Part shown: positions 1 through 8,646 of the stretch, piece after piece
Position numbering within the stretch: position 1 is the stretch's first letter
Layout of the letters: every line of letters starts with the position of its first letter
Source of the DNA: Rahnella woolbedingensis
Lineage (GTDB): Bacteria > Pseudomonadota > Gammaproteobacteria > Enterobacterales > Enterobacteriaceae
Direction: 5' to 3'
NCBI RefSeq assembly: GCF_003602095.1
Contig: NZ_RAHH01000007.1
Span: 62,001 to 126,000, forward strand
Length of the DNA: 64,000 bases
Made by a program: the position numbers and the translations under genes
The notes under the pieces: model-generated
The model's input: the letters and a program-made list of their open reading frames with translations, nothing else
Database searches by the model: none
Told to the model about the DNA's origin: nothing

Positions 1-195
1 AACCGTCAGCTGGAGAAAAATGCCTATATCGCAGGCGAGAATTACAGCATTGCCGATATTGCCACTTACCCGTGGGTGGTGGCGCATGAACGCCAGCGAA
101 TTGATCTGGCTGAATATCCGGCCGTACGTAACTGGTGTGAGCGGGTGAAAAGCCGTCCGGCGACGCAAAAAGCCTACGCGTTAGCACAGGCATAA
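1..195 (+). CDS. yfcG: Glutathione S-transferase-like disulfide reductase YfcG, 3' part
   Basis: Only the last 64 codons are in the window; the start lies upstream. The visible part is the all-alpha C-terminal GST domain, with the conserved N-capping segment around 'YSIADIATYPWV' and a tail that matches the YfcG/Ure2-like GST family. In E. coli YfcG has disulfide-bond oxidoreductase activity with glutathione and sits directly upstream of yfcH, as here. Stop codon TAA is at 193-195, and a hairpin terminator follows. The identification rests on the motif and the neighbour order. The N-terminal thioredoxin fold cannot be checked. Confidence 0.85.
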   Translation, partial: NRQLEKNAYIAGENYSIADIATYPWVVAHERQRIDLAEYPAVRNWCERVKSRPATQKAYALAQA

Positions 196-203
196 TCCTC
201 CCG

Positions 204-233
204 ACACCTGCGGACTTTGCCGGAGGTGTTTTC
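204..233 (+). terminator. Rho-independent-type hairpin after yfcG
   Basis: A 10-bp stem with one mismatch (204-213 with 220-229, loop of 6) starts 8 bases after the yfcG stop and is followed by a short T run. It probably ends the yfcG transcript. The short T tract makes it moderate in strength. Confidence 0.6.
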
Positions 234-346
234 CCTTGCGCAAAATAAAAACACTTAATTGTGCTCTATATCGCGAGTTAATGACGATGACTCATCTATG
301 ATTAGAAACAGTTCATCCGCGAATTCAGACAGTTAAGGATCACGAT

Positions 347-1243
347 ATGAAGATCTTAATCACCGGCGCCACCGGCCTCATCGGTCGCAAACTCACCGGG
401 CGGCTTCTTGAACAATCTCATCAGATTACCGCGCTGAGCCGCGCCCCTGAGCGTGCGGCAAAACTGCTAGGTTCGCAGGTTCAGATCTGGGAAACACTGG
501 AAGGCAAAACCACACTCGACGGCTTCGACGCCGTCATCAACCTTGCCGGTGAACCCATCGCGGATAAGCGCTGGACGAAAGAGCACAAAGCCCTGTTGTG
601 TGAAAGTCGCTGGCAGCTCACTGAAAAGCTGGCGACGCTGATTAATGCCAGTCAGACGCCCCCTTCGGTATTCATTTCCGGTTCGGCGGTGGGTTATTAC
701 GGCGATCAGGGCCAGGCGCTGGTCCCTGAAGATGAGCCGCCGAACAAGCAATTTACCTGGCAACTGTGCGCCCGCTGGGAGGCACTGGCACTGTCCGCAC
801 AAAGTCCGGCCACGCGGGTCTGTTTGCTGCGAACCGGGATCGTACTGGCCGAAAAAGGCGGCGCGCTGGCAAAAATCGTGCTGCCCTTCCGCGCCGGTCT
901 CGGCGGCCCGATCGGCGATGGTCAGCAATACATGCCATGGATCCATATCGACGACATGGTTGACGGGATCTTGTTCCTGCTCGCCCACGAAACACTCTCC
1001 GGCCCGTTCAATATGGTGTCGCCATATCCGGCACGTAACGAACAATTCAGCGCCCTGCTCGGTGAAGTCCTCCACCGCCCGGCCTTCATGCGCGCACCTG
1101 CGCCAGTGGTTCGCCTGCTGATGGGTGAATCCGCCGTGCTGGTGCTGGGCGGCCAGCGGGCCGTACCGCGCAGGCTGGAAGCGGCAGGATTTATATTTAA
1201 GCATCAGGAGTTGAAGGAAGCGCTGGAGGACTTGCTGGGGTAA
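347..1243 (+). CDS. yfcH: TIGR01777-family epimerase-like oxidoreductase YfcH
   Basis: This is a 298-residue cytosolic protein of the extended short-chain dehydrogenase/epimerase fold. The N-terminal dinucleotide-binding motif '[12 protein letters not shown]' is at residues 4-15, '[14 protein letters not shown]' follows at about 63-76, and a DUF1731-type C-terminal region is present. The substrate of YfcH is unknown in any organism I can recall. The ATG at 347 is preceded by 'AAGGATCACGAT', which gives a usable ribosome site. In E. coli the gene also follows yfcG. It converges with the DppA-like gene; the 248-bp gap between them holds an inverted-repeat element. Confidence 0.9.
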   Translation: MKILITGATGLIGRKLTGRLLEQSHQITALSRAPERAAKLLGSQVQIWETLEGKTTLDGFDAVINLAGEPIADKRWTKEHKALLCESRWQLTEKLATLINASQTPPSVFISGSAVGYYGDQGQALVPEDEPPNKQFTWQLCARWEALALSAQSPATRVCLLRTGIVLAEKGGALAKIVLPFRAGLGGPIGDGQQYMPWIHIDDMVDGILFLLAHETLSGPFNMVSPYPARNEQFSALLGEVLHRPAFMRAPAPVVRLLMGESAVLVLGGQRAVPRRLEAAGFIFKHQELKEALEDLLG

Positions 1244-1285
1244 AGGGTCTTGCTGCCCTTAACCCTGCTCAACCAGATTGGGGAT

Positions 1286-1458
1286 GTTTCGGTTTCTTAC
1301 TCACTGAGATCACTTGACTTTCTGCGCCGGAACATGTCCTTCATTCCTGCGGCAGCGCGCAGTGAAAAAGCCAGGGGAGTGCAGAGGGGAAAAGCTTTCC
1401 CCTCTGCTCGGTTTCGACGAAATAGCCCGAGTGAGAACTGCTATTGAGAAACCGAAAC
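1286..1458. repeat. Candidate MITE-like element bounded by 12-bp inverted repeats
   Basis: Perfect 12-bp inverted repeats GTTTCGGTTTCT (1286-1297) and its complement (1447-1458) bound a 173-bp non-coding stretch between two convergent genes. Inside is a strong hairpin (1381-1407). The arrangement of short terminal repeats, internal hairpin and intergenic position resembles a miniature inverted-repeat element or a dispersed palindromic repeat. No second copy was seen in this window, so the repeat nature is inference. Confidence 0.4.
1381..1407. terminator. Perfect 12-bp hairpin between convergent yfcH and dppA-like genes
   Basis: The stem 1381-1392 pairs perfectly with 1396-1407 around a 3-base loop. 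It lies between two genes that end towards each other, so it may stop both transcripts. It lacks a clear T tract on either side, so termination is inferred from the position only. Confidence 0.45.
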
Positions 1459-1491
1459 TTTCACAATTCAAGTGCAAACCCCGTTCAGGAT

Positions 1492-3087
1492 TTACTCCTT
1501 CACATCCGCCTGATAAAACACATGTTTCCCAAACGGATCCACTTCATAGCCGGTCACTTCTTTGCGAACGGGTTCGAAAATGGTGGAGTGGGCGATCATC
1601 ACTGCCGGGGCCTGATCGTGCATCATCTGCTGGGCCTGTTCGTAAAGCGCGACGCGTTTGGCATGATCGGTGGTTTCTTTCGCTTCGGTGATCAGTTTAT
1701 CGAACGGCGCATAACACCATTTCGCTGAGTTTGAACCGCCCTTCGCAGCATTACAGGTAAACAGCGGGCCGAAGAAGTTATCCGGGTCACCGTTCGCGGT
1801 GGTCCAGCCCATCAGTGCTGCCATGTGCTCGCCGTTACGGATACGGGTCTGGTATTCGCCCCATTCGTAACTGACGATGTGCGCTTTGACGCCGATTTTC
1901 GCCCAGTCCGCCTGAATCATTTCCGCCATACGACGGGCGTTCGGGTTATACGGACGCTGAACCGGCATTGCCCACAAATCGATCTCAAAACCATTCGGCA
2001 TACCGGCTTCCGCCAGCAGTGCTTTGGCTTTTTCAGGCGAATAATCGTAATCCACCAGTTTCTCGTTGTAGCTCCAGACACCGGTCGGCAGCAGCGTTTT
2101 GGCGACGGTTCCCGTGCCGTGGAAAACCGCTTCAATAATTTGCGGTTTGTTGATCGCCATGGTCAGCGCCTGACGCACTTTCACGTTATCCAGCGGCGCT
2201 TTCTGCGTATTGAACGAAAGGAAACCGGTGTTCAGGCCAGCCTTGCTCATCAGATTGATATCTTTGTTGGCACGCATACGCTCAAGGTCAGCCGGATTTG
2301 GGAAAGGCATCACCTGGCACTCATTTTTCTCGAGTTTAGCAAGACGCATCGAGGCATCCGGCGTGATGGAATACACCAGACGATCAATTTTGGATTTGCC
2401 CTGCCAGTACTCCGGGAAGGCTTTGTACAGCAGACGCGTATCTTTCTGGTATTGCATCAGTTCGAATGGCCCGGTACCGACCGGATCCTGATCGACTTTT
2501 TCCGGTGTTCCGGCTTTGAGCATCTGGTCGGCATATTCGGCCGAGAGGATAGATGCAAAATACCAGGCCAGATCGGCCACAAAAGGCGCTTCCGGGCGGG
2601 TCAGATTGAAGCGGACCGTATAGTCATCCACCTTATCGATGCTGCCGATCAGGTCGCCCATTTTCAGGCTGTCGAAGTTCAGATATGTGCCGCCTGAAAC
2701 TTTATGGTACGGGTTATTTTCATCTTTCTGGCGCATGAACGAGAAGATAACGTCATCAGTATTGAAATCGCGGCTGGGTTTGAACAGTTTGTTGCTCTGA
2801 AATTTCACGCCCTTGCGCAGGTGGAAGGTATAGGTTTTACCGTCCGCACTGACATCCCAGCTTTCCGCCAGGCTTGGGATAAGCTCCGTCGTGCCGATTT
2901 TGAAATCCACCAGACGGTTATAAATCGGTGCAGCGCTGGCATCCACAGAGGTACCAGAAGTGTAAAGTTGCGGGTTGAATTGCTCGGGCGAACCTTCAGA
3001 GCAATACACCAGTGTTTTGGCAGAAACGCCGCCGGTGATGGCCAGCGCCAGTAAACCTGTGCTTATTTTTAATATGTTGTGTTTCAT
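1492..3087 (-). CDS. DppA-like dipeptide-binding periplasmic protein (orphan)
   Basis: This 531-residue SBP_bac_5-family binding protein captures peptides in the periplasm for an ABC importer. A Sec signal peptide covers about residues 1-23 (cleavage after 'GGVSA'), and the mature start 'KTLVYCSEGSPEQFNPQL' is nearly that of E. coli DppA. The blocks 'NECQVMPFPNPADLERM' and 'WAMPVQRPYNPNARRMAE' are also DppA-type, so dipeptide (or haem/peptide) binding is likely. No permease or ATPase genes lie beside it, so it must borrow a permease encoded elsewhere, as several DppA paralogues do. It is divergent from pepT, a peptidase, which fits peptide use. An exact dppA assignment is avoided because a dppABCDF locus could exist elsewhere. 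Confidence 0.85.
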   Translation of the reverse strand: MKHNILKISTGLLALAITGGVSAKTLVYCSEGSPEQFNPQLYTSGTSVDASAAPIYNRLVDFKIGTTELIPSLAESWDVSADGKTYTFHLRKGVKFQSNKLFKPSRDFNTDDVIFSFMRQKDENNPYHKVSGGTYLNFDSLKMGDLIGSIDKVDDYTVRFNLTRPEAPFVADLAWYFASILSAEYADQMLKAGTPEKVDQDPVGTGPFELMQYQKDTRLLYKAFPEYWQGKSKIDRLVYSITPDASMRLAKLEKNECQVMPFPNPADLERMRANKDINLMSKAGLNTGFLSFNTQKAPLDNVKVRQALTMAINKPQIIEAVFHGTGTVAKTLLPTGVWSYNEKLVDYDYSPEKAKALLAEAGMPNGFEIDLWAMPVQRPYNPNARRMAEMIQADWAKIGVKAHIVSYEWGEYQTRIRNGEHMAALMGWTTANGDPDNFFGPLFTCNAAKGGSNSAKWCYAPFDKLITEAKETTDHAKRVALYEQAQQMMHDQAPAVMIAHSTIFEPVRKEVTGYEVDPFGKHVFYQADVKE

Positions 3088-3245
3088 TATTTTCCCTTTT
3101 TCCCTGTCCGGAGAGTGTTTGGAGCTTCTTCAGCGTGGAACCTAAAGCAAAAACAGATTAACATCTGGGTAACACATAGTAATACTTTGTTATATATGAA
3201 AATCTTATAACAGGGAACCCTATCTGCGCACATTCAGAGGTTAAA

Positions 3246-4478
3246 ATGTCGACAACAATTGCCAAGCAGCTTACCGAACGTTTCTACCGCTATCTCTTTG
3301 TAACATCACAAAGTGATGCCAGCGCGACCACCCTGCCAAGCACACCGGGCCAGCATGATATGGCGCGTTTACTGGCCGATGAGTTACATCATCTGGGGCT
3401 GGAAAACATTCAGATTGATGAATACGCGACCGTGACCGCAGTGAAGCCGGGCACCAAAAAAGGTGGCCCGCGCATCGGTTTCATCACGCATATTGATACC
3501 GTGGATGTCGGCCTGCGCCCGGATATCCATCCGCAGACGCTGCAGTTTACCGGCGAAGATGTGTGCCTGAATATTGAAAAGGATATCTGGCTGCGCCCTG
3601 CCGAACGCCCTGAAATCCTGCCTTATAAAGGCGAAGACATTATTTTCAGCGACGGCACCAGCGTGCTGGGTGCCGATAATAAAGCGGCGGTGACTGTCGT
3701 GATGACATTGCTGGAAAACCTGACCGCTGATCAGGAATACGGCGATATCGTGGTGGCGTTTGTGCCGGATGAAGAGATCGGCCTGCGCGGCGCGAAAGCA
3801 CTGGATCTCGCCCGTTTCGATGTGGATTTTGCTTATACCATCGACTGCTGTGAACTGGGTGAAGTGGTGTATGAAAACTTCAACGCGGCGGCGGCTGAAA
3901 TCACCTTTACCGGCGTGACCGCGCATCCGATGTCGGCCAAAGGCGTGCTGGTGAATCCGCTGCTGATGGCACAGGATTTCATCAGTCATTTTGATCGTGC
4001 AGAAACGCCTGAAAATACCGAAGGCCGTGAAGGTTATGTCTGGTTCAACGGCATGAGCGCTTCACAGCAAGGCGCAGAACTGAAAGCCTCCATCCGCGAT
4101 TTCGACAGCGCCAGTTTTGCGGCACGTAAGCAAAAAATTCAGGATGTCGCGAAGGAGATCGCCGCGCAGTATCCGACGGCAAAAGTATCTGTGGAAATCA
4201 GCGATACCTACAGCAATATCAGCAGCGCCATAGGGGAAGACCGCCGGGCAATTGACTTGATCTTTGCCGGTCTGAAAGAGATTGGCGTGGAGCCTAAAGT
4301 GATCCCGATGCGCGGGGGCACCGACGGTGCAGCGCTGTCAGCCAAAGGTTTACTGACGCCGAACTACTTTACCGGCGCACATAACTTCCACTCGAAATTT
4401 GAGTTCCTGCCGGTGAATTCCTTTGTGAAATCCTACGAACTGACCGTTCAGTTGTGCCTGCTGGCGGCGAAGGGTTGA
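3246..4478 (+). CDS. pepT: Peptidase T (M20B aminotripeptidase)
   Basis: This is a 410-residue cytosolic zinc peptidase that removes N-terminal residues from tripeptides. The metal and catalytic blocks of the family are visible in order: 'GFITHIDTVD' (about residues 77-86), 'LGADNKAA' (about 140), 'PDEEIG' (about 175), 'RGGTDGA' (about 357) and 'GAHNFHSKFEF' (about 379). The length fits PepT (about 408). The ATG at 3246 has AGAGG six bases upstream. It diverges from the DppA-like gene across 158 bp, so the two may share a control region for peptide uptake and breakdown. It differs clearly from E. coli PepT at the N terminus, so it may be a paralogue in the same subfamily. Confidence 0.85.
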   Translation: MSTTIAKQLTERFYRYLFVTSQSDASATTLPSTPGQHDMARLLADELHHLGLENIQIDEYATVTAVKPGTKKGGPRIGFITHIDTVDVGLRPDIHPQTLQFTGEDVCLNIEKDIWLRPAERPEILPYKGEDIIFSDGTSVLGADNKAAVTVVMTLLENLTADQEYGDIVVAFVPDEEIGLRGAKALDLARFDVDFAYTIDCCELGEVVYENFNAAAAEITFTGVTAHPMSAKGVLVNPLLMAQDFISHFDRAETPENTEGREGYVWFNGMSASQQGAELKASIRDFDSASFAARKQKIQDVAKEIAAQYPTAKVSVEISDTYSNISSAIGEDRRAIDLIFAGLKEIGVEPKVIPMRGGTDGAALSAKGLLTPNYFTGAHNFHSKFEFLPVNSFVKSYELTVQLCLLAAKG

Positions 4479-4499
4479 TTTGACTCGCTCTTTGTCTTG

Positions 4500-4527
4500 C
4501 TCCTCCCCGTGCGAAGGGGAGGAGTTT
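4500..4527. repeat. CTCCTCCCC palindrome between pepT and hisP
   Basis: Nine perfect base pairs (4500-4508 with 4516-4524) enclose the loop GTGCGAA. The element lies between the convergent pepT and hisP genes and is followed by TTTC, so it may act as a terminator. The same sequence family recurs at 10923-11025, which marks it as a dispersed palindromic repeat. Confidence 0.55.
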
Positions 4528-4530
4528 CAA

Positions 4531-5304
4531 TCACTTCAGCGCACCTGACAGGAACTGTTGCAGGCGGGCGCTTTTCGGGCTGCCGAAGACTTCGGACGGG
4601 TCACCCTGCTCTTCAATCACGCCCTGATGCAGGAAAATAACGTGGCTGGAGACATGACGGGCAAACTCCATTTCATGCGTCACCACTACCATAGTTTTCC
4701 CCTCTTCCGCCAGCTTTTGCATAATGCGTAGCACTTCGCCGACCAGTTCAGGATCGAGCGCAGAAGTCGGCTCGTCAAACAGCAGCACTTCCGGTTCCAT
4801 CGCCAGCGCGCGGGCAATAGACACACGTTGTTGCTGACCACCTGATAAATTCACCGGGTATTTACCCTGTGCGCGGGCGTCGATGCCCACTTTGTCGAGA
4901 TACTTCACCGCACGTTCGCGCGCTTCTGCTTTGCTCAGCCCCAGCACCTGCACTGGTGCTTCCATGACGTTTTCCAGCACCGTCATGTGGCTCCACAAAT
5001 TGAAATGCTGAAAGACCATCGTCAGTTTGGTACGCAGCAGTTGCAGCTGTTTTTTATCAAACACTTTCAGTTGACCGTCGGTGTCGCGCACCATACGGAT
5101 ATCCTGATTATTGACGCTGATCGACCCTTCGCTTGGTTTCTCAAGGAAATTAATACAGCGCAGGAAAGTACTTTTCCCGGAACCTGATGAACCGATAATA
5201 CTGATCACATCTCCCGCATTGGCCGACAATGAAACGCCTTTCAGCACCTCGTGGTCGCCATAGCGCTTGTGGAGATCGAGAACCGCTAATTTGTTTTCTG
5301 GCAT
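4531..5304 (-). CDS. hisP: Histidine/lysine/arginine/ornithine ABC importer ATPase HisP
   Basis: This 257-residue protein is the ATP-hydrolysing subunit of the periplasmic basic amino acid importer and sits on the inner face of the membrane with HisQ and HisM. Walker A '[13 protein letters not shown]' is near residues 38-50, the signature '[15 protein letters not shown]' near 153-167, Walker B '[11 protein letters not shown]' near 174-184, and the switch histidine follows in '[12 protein letters not shown]'. The length equals that of E. coli HisP. It is the last gene of the hisJ-Q-M-P set, 29 bp after hisM. Confidence 0.95.
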   Translation of the reverse strand: MPENKLAVLDLHKRYGDHEVLKGVSLSANAGDVISIIGSSGSGKSTFLRCINFLEKPSEGSISVNNQDIRMVRDTDGQLKVFDKKQLQLLRTKLTMVFQHFNLWSHMTVLENVMEAPVQVLGLSKAEARERAVKYLDKVGIDARAQGKYPVNLSGGQQQRVSIARALAMEPEVLLFDEPTSALDPELVGEVLRIMQKLAEEGKTMVVVTHEMEFARHVSSHVIFLHQGVIEEQGDPSEVFGSPKSARLQQFLSGALK

Positions 5305-5333
5305 AATGTTTATATCCGCAATGGTTATTTTTA

Positions 5334-6050
5334 TCAGTGGCTTGACTGTGGCTTAACATGCGCCAGCCAACGTTTTTCCGCCTTGCGGAACAGACCAATC
5401 AGGACAAAAGAAACACAAAGATAAATCACGGCTGCAATCCCGAAAGCATAAAACGGCTGATACGTGGCCGAGTTGATGTCGCGGGCGATTTTCAGCACGT
5501 CCGGCACGGTGGCGGTAAATGCCAGCGCGGTGGAGTGCAGCATCAGAATGACTTCATTGCTGTAAGCCGGCAGCGCCGTGCGTAATGCCGACGGCAAAAT
5601 AATGCAGGTATACAGCTTAAAACGTGAGAATCCGTAAGCATTGGCCGCTTCAATTTCACCGTGCGGAACGGAGCGGATCGCACCGGCAAAAATCTCGGTG
5701 GTGTACGCACAGGTATTGAGCGTCAGCGCCAAAATCGTACAGTTCAGCCCACTGCGAAAGAAGGCGTTCAGGAAGTCTGTACCACGCACGATTTCCAGAC
5801 TGTACATCCCGGAGTAAAACACCAGCAACTGCACATACAGCGGCGTACCGCGAAAAATATAGGTATACAGCCAGATCGGATAGCGCAGGAATTTGTTGGA
5901 CGATACGCGCCCCACCGCCATCGGCACCGCCAGCAGCCCGCCGATCACCACGGAGCTGATCAGTAACCACAGGGTGATCGCCAGACCGGTAAAACGGTAG
6001 CCGTCGCTGTAGAGCAAGGACATACCGTACTGTTGTAAAATTTCGATCAT
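5334..6050 (-). CDS. hisM: Histidine/basic amino acid ABC permease HisM
   Basis: This is a 238-residue inner-membrane permease with a HisM-type BPD_transp_1 domain. Hydrophobic segments are evident at about 24-46, 60-80, 100-120, 155-175 and 195-220. The EAA-type loop that contacts HisP is seen at '[20 protein letters not shown]'. It forms a heterodimer with HisQ. The start ATG overlaps the hisQ stop by 4 bp, which implies translational coupling. Confidence 0.95.
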   Translation of the reverse strand: MIEILQQYGMSLLYSDGYRFTGLAITLWLLISSVVIGGLLAVPMAVGRVSSNKFLRYPIWLYTYIFRGTPLYVQLLVFYSGMYSLEIVRGTDFLNAFFRSGLNCTILALTLNTCAYTTEIFAGAIRSVPHGEIEAANAYGFSRFKLYTCIILPSALRTALPAYSNEVILMLHSTALAFTATVPDVLKIARDINSATYQPFYAFGIAAVIYLCVSFVLIGLFRKAEKRWLAHVKPQSSH

Positions 6051-6733
6051 AGATCAGCCCTCTTCACACCCAGCGAATAACGGCGATCAAGCCACACCAG
6101 CACGCCGTTCGACAGCGTGGTGAAAATCAGATAAACCACACCCGCCACTATCGCAAAGTAGAACGGCTGATACGTGCCTTTGCCCGCAAGCTGCGTGGCT
6201 TTAACCACATCATTCAGGCCGAGCAATGACACCAGCGCGGTGGCTTTGAGAATAACCTGCCAGTTGTTGGCAATACCGGGCAGAGCAAAACGCATCATGG
6301 CCGGGAATAAAATTCGACGGAAAATTTGTGAGCCGCTGAAACCGAAGGCGGTCGCCGCTTCGATTTGCCCGCGGGGAACGGCCATAAACGCACCACGGAA
6401 GGTTTCCGTGAAATAGGCACCGTAAATAAAGCCCAGCGTAATGATACCGGCGCTCATAGGATCGATATCAATCTGCGTCATGCCGATGGATTCGGTGAGG
6501 CTGTTGAGGGCAATCTGCAATCCGTAAAAAATCAATAACATCAAAACCAGATCAGGTACGCCGCGGATAAGGGTGGTATAGCATCCAAAAAAACCGGAAA
6601 TCACCCGGCTCTTCGACAATTTCCCACCAGCCCCGATAAGCCCTATCACCAGCGCTAAAATAACTGACGAAATCGCCAGCTCCAGTGTCACCAACGTGCC
6701 CTGGATAATTACCTGGGAATACCCATACAGCAT
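6047..6733 (-). CDS. hisQ: Histidine/basic amino acid ABC permease HisQ
   Basis: This 228-residue inner-membrane permease is the partner of HisM in the HisJQMP importer. The N terminus 'MLYGYSQVIIQGTLVTLELA' is typical of HisQ, and the EAA loop lies at 'RGQIEAATAFGFSGSQIFRR'. The gene follows hisJ after a 106-bp spacer that contains a strong hairpin (6797-6816), which probably lets the binding protein be made in excess over the membrane subunits. Confidence 0.95.
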   Translation of the reverse strand: MLYGYSQVIIQGTLVTLELAISSVILALVIGLIGAGGKLSKSRVISGFFGCYTTLIRGVPDLVLMLLIFYGLQIALNSLTESIGMTQIDIDPMSAGIITLGFIYGAYFTETFRGAFMAVPRGQIEAATAFGFSGSQIFRRILFPAMMRFALPGIANNWQVILKATALVSLLGLNDVVKATQLAGKGTYQPFYFAIVAGVVYLIFTTLSNGVLVWLDRRYSLGVKRADL

Positions 6734-6796
6734 GGTTTTTTCCTGTCTTCAGAAGATCCCGCCACAGGCCTGAGGATGGCCTGCGTCAGAACCGCA

Positions 6797-6816
6797 GGGA
6801 GCGGCGCACCGCTCCC
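6797..6816 (-). promoter_or_regulatory. Intercistronic hairpin between hisJ and hisQ
   Basis: A perfect 8-bp GC-rich stem (6797-6804 with 6809-6816) with a 4-base loop sits in the spacer between hisJ and hisQ. It has no T run, so it is more likely an mRNA-stabilising or attenuating structure than a full terminator. Palindromic REP sequences are known at the matching place in the Salmonella his transport operon; equivalence here is inferred. Confidence 0.5.
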
Positions 6817-6839
6817 CTTGGCACAACTCACAGCGCGAA

Positions 6840-7622
6840 TCAGCCGCCGTAAACGTCAAAGTCGAAATATTTTTTCGCTAGCTTGTCGTAAGTACCGTCT
6901 TTACGCATGCTGTCAAACGCCTTGTTCAGCGCGTCTTTCAGGTCAGTTTCATTCTTACGCAGACCCATACCGGTGCCCACGCCGAAGAATTTATCATCTT
7001 TCACTGACGGGCCCGCAAACGCATAGTCTTTACCCGCTGACTGTTTCAGGAAGCCTTCGCTGCCAGCCACTTCATCCTGGAATGCCGCGTCCAGACGGCC
7101 GGAAGCCAGATCCGCATAAATCAGATCCTGGTTCTGGTAAGCCACCACGTTGATACCTTTTGGCTGCCACTGTGCGTTGGCATAGGCTTCCTGAGTAGAA
7201 CCTTGCAACACACCGACGTTTTTGCCTTTCAGCGCGTCCAGAGTGGGCAGAATTTTAGAACCTTTAGGTGCGATCAGACGGGCGTTAGCGGCGTAGAGTT
7301 TTTCTGTGAAATCAATTTCCAACTGACGTTTTTCAGTGATGGATAACGAGGAAATTATCGCATCAATTTTCTTGGCTTTCAGGGATGGGATCAGCGCATC
7401 GAAATCGCTTTCAACGTACGTACATTTGATTTCTGCACGTTTACACATCTCGTTAGCCAGGTCGATATCAAAGCCAACCAGCTTGCCGCTGGAGTCTTTA
7501 GATTCAAATGGGGCGTAAGTCGGATCAGTACCGATATTAATTGCTTTAGGCGCGGCAGCAAATGCACTACCCGCACTGGCTAAGACCAGAACCAGCGGAA
7601 GAACCTTGAACAACTTTTTCAT
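6840..7622 (-). CDS. hisJ: Periplasmic histidine/lysine-arginine-ornithine binding protein (HisJ/ArgT type)
   Basis: This 260-residue type II periplasmic binding protein delivers basic amino acids to HisQMP. The signal peptide spans about residues 1-22 ('[20 protein letters not shown]'), and the mature part opens with '[27 protein letters not shown]'-like sequence typical of the family. Two cysteines ('CKRAEIKC') form the conserved disulfide. E. coli has both argT and hisJ here; this window has one copy, so the symbol could equally be argT. It is the first gene of its operon. Confidence 0.88.
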   Translation of the reverse strand: MKKLFKVLPLVLVLASAGSAFAAAPKAINIGTDPTYAPFESKDSSGKLVGFDIDLANEMCKRAEIKCTYVESDFDALIPSLKAKKIDAIISSLSITEKRQLEIDFTEKLYAANARLIAPKGSKILPTLDALKGKNVGVLQGSTQEAYANAQWQPKGINVVAYQNQDLIYADLASGRLDAAFQDEVAGSEGFLKQSAGKDYAFAGPSVKDDKFFGVGTGMGLRKNETDLKDALNKAFDSMRKDGTYDKLAKKYFDFDVYGG

Positions 7623-7944
7623 ACATTAGCCTCAGTGATTATTCATCTGTTGTGGTTGTGTGTGCGTGAATGAACGTCTTTTTATAGTTTGCTGAACGAT
7701 GCAAATGGCTTTTTGCCAGATTTTCTCATGCACTTTTCGTGCCGTTTCTCAGTACAACGATTTTCTGCTGTGTGAGAACGAAAACCGGTCAAAAAAGCAT
7801 CGGGATAATGAAAGTTTTCAAAGGTCTGAAGGAAGAATAGCTGAAGGGGCGTCGAACACTGCACCTTAATGAATCAAATTGTGATCATTGTTGGTGCAAT
7901 GTAACCGAACTGCGCGAAATGAGTGCGGATTGGGAGAAGAAAGA
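7623..7944. other. Non-coding gap upstream of hisJ
   Basis: This 322-bp stretch lies between the hisJ start and the ubiX stop, so it must carry the hisJ promoter and the end of the purF-ubiX transcript. A TGCACCA...GGTGCA pair of half-sites at about 7862-7899 faintly recalls NtrC sites. No clear terminator, RNA gene or convincing protein gene was seen. Confidence 0.5.
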
Positions 7945-8517
7945 TTAGCGACTGCCCTGCCATCGAACAAATAAGTCCTCGGGCAGCTCAATATCAAACT
8001 GATCGATAACGCGGTTGACCGTCTGATCGATGATATCGTCTACCGTCGCCGGGCGGTGATAAAACGCCGGAACCGGCGGCATAATGATGGCACCAAGCTC
8101 AGCAGCCTGCGTCATGAGGCGCAGATGGCCCAGATGCAGCGGCGTTTCACGCACGCACAATACCAGACGGCGGCTCTCTTTCAGCACCACGTCCGCCGCG
8201 CGGGTCAGCAGGCCATCGGTATAGCTGTTCACAATGCCGGAAAGCGTTTTGACCGAGCAGGGTAAAATCACCATACCCGCTGTTTTGAAAGAGCCGGAAG
8301 AAATGCTGGCAGCAATATCGCGGGAATCATGTACGACATCCGCCAGTGCCTGAACGTCGCGCAGCGTCAGATCCGTTTCCAGGGTCAGCGTCTGGCGGGC
8401 GGCATTGCTCATCACCAGATGGGTTTCGATATCAGGTACGCTCTGCAAAACCTGCAAAAGCCTGACACCATAAATTGCGCCGCTGGCGCCTGAAATACCG
8501 ACGATAAGTCGTTTCAT
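7945..8517 (-). CDS. ubiX: Flavin prenyltransferase UbiX
   Basis: UbiX joins dimethylallyl phosphate to FMN to make the prenylated flavin that UbiD needs for decarboxylation in ubiquinone synthesis. The 190-residue protein opens 'MKRLIVGISGASGAIYGVRL', essentially identical to E. coli UbiX, and includes the phosphate-binding 'SSGSFKTAGMVILPCS' and 'RETPLHLGHLRLMTQA'. An in-frame extension upstream (to 8607) overlaps the purF terminator, so ATG 8517 is chosen to match the family. It lies downstream of purF, as in E. coli. Confidence 0.95.
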   Translation of the reverse strand: MKRLIVGISGASGAIYGVRLLQVLQSVPDIETHLVMSNAARQTLTLETDLTLRDVQALADVVHDSRDIAASISSGSFKTAGMVILPCSVKTLSGIVNSYTDGLLTRAADVVLKESRRLVLCVRETPLHLGHLRLMTQAAELGAIIMPPVPAFYHRPATVDDIIDQTVNRVIDQFDIELPEDLFVRWQGSR

Positions 8518-8580
8518 GAACACTGCCTTAGAGAAGGTTACCGGACCCGATGCTGCCAATACTGACATAAATCCGGACAT

Positions 8581-8620
8581 AAAAAAACGCGCCCGCCCGG
8601 AGTTCACCGGAGGAGCGCGC
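8581..8620 (-). terminator. Terminator after purF
   Basis: Read on the minus strand, a GC-rich hairpin (8607-8620 pairing with 8588-8600, small bulges) is followed by seven T residues (8581-8587). It lies 27 bp beyond the purF stop and before ubiX, so ubiX may be expressed by read-through or by its own promoter. Confidence 0.75.
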
Positions 8621-8646
8621 TTAGGCGGATGTCAGCAACCGGCTAA

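Noticed and set aside
1825-2697. A 290-codon frame opposite the DppA-like gene
   Set aside because: The minus-strand gene is a clear family member with signal peptide; the other frame has no recognisable protein features.
7699-7718. A TGGCA...TTGCA pair upstream of hisJ that recalls a sigma-54 promoter
   Set aside because: The GG-to-GC spacing is about three bases too long for sigma-54 recognition.
7682-7864. A 60-codon minus-strand frame upstream of hisJ
   Set aside because: It has no ribosome site, lies in the promoter region and resembles no known protein.
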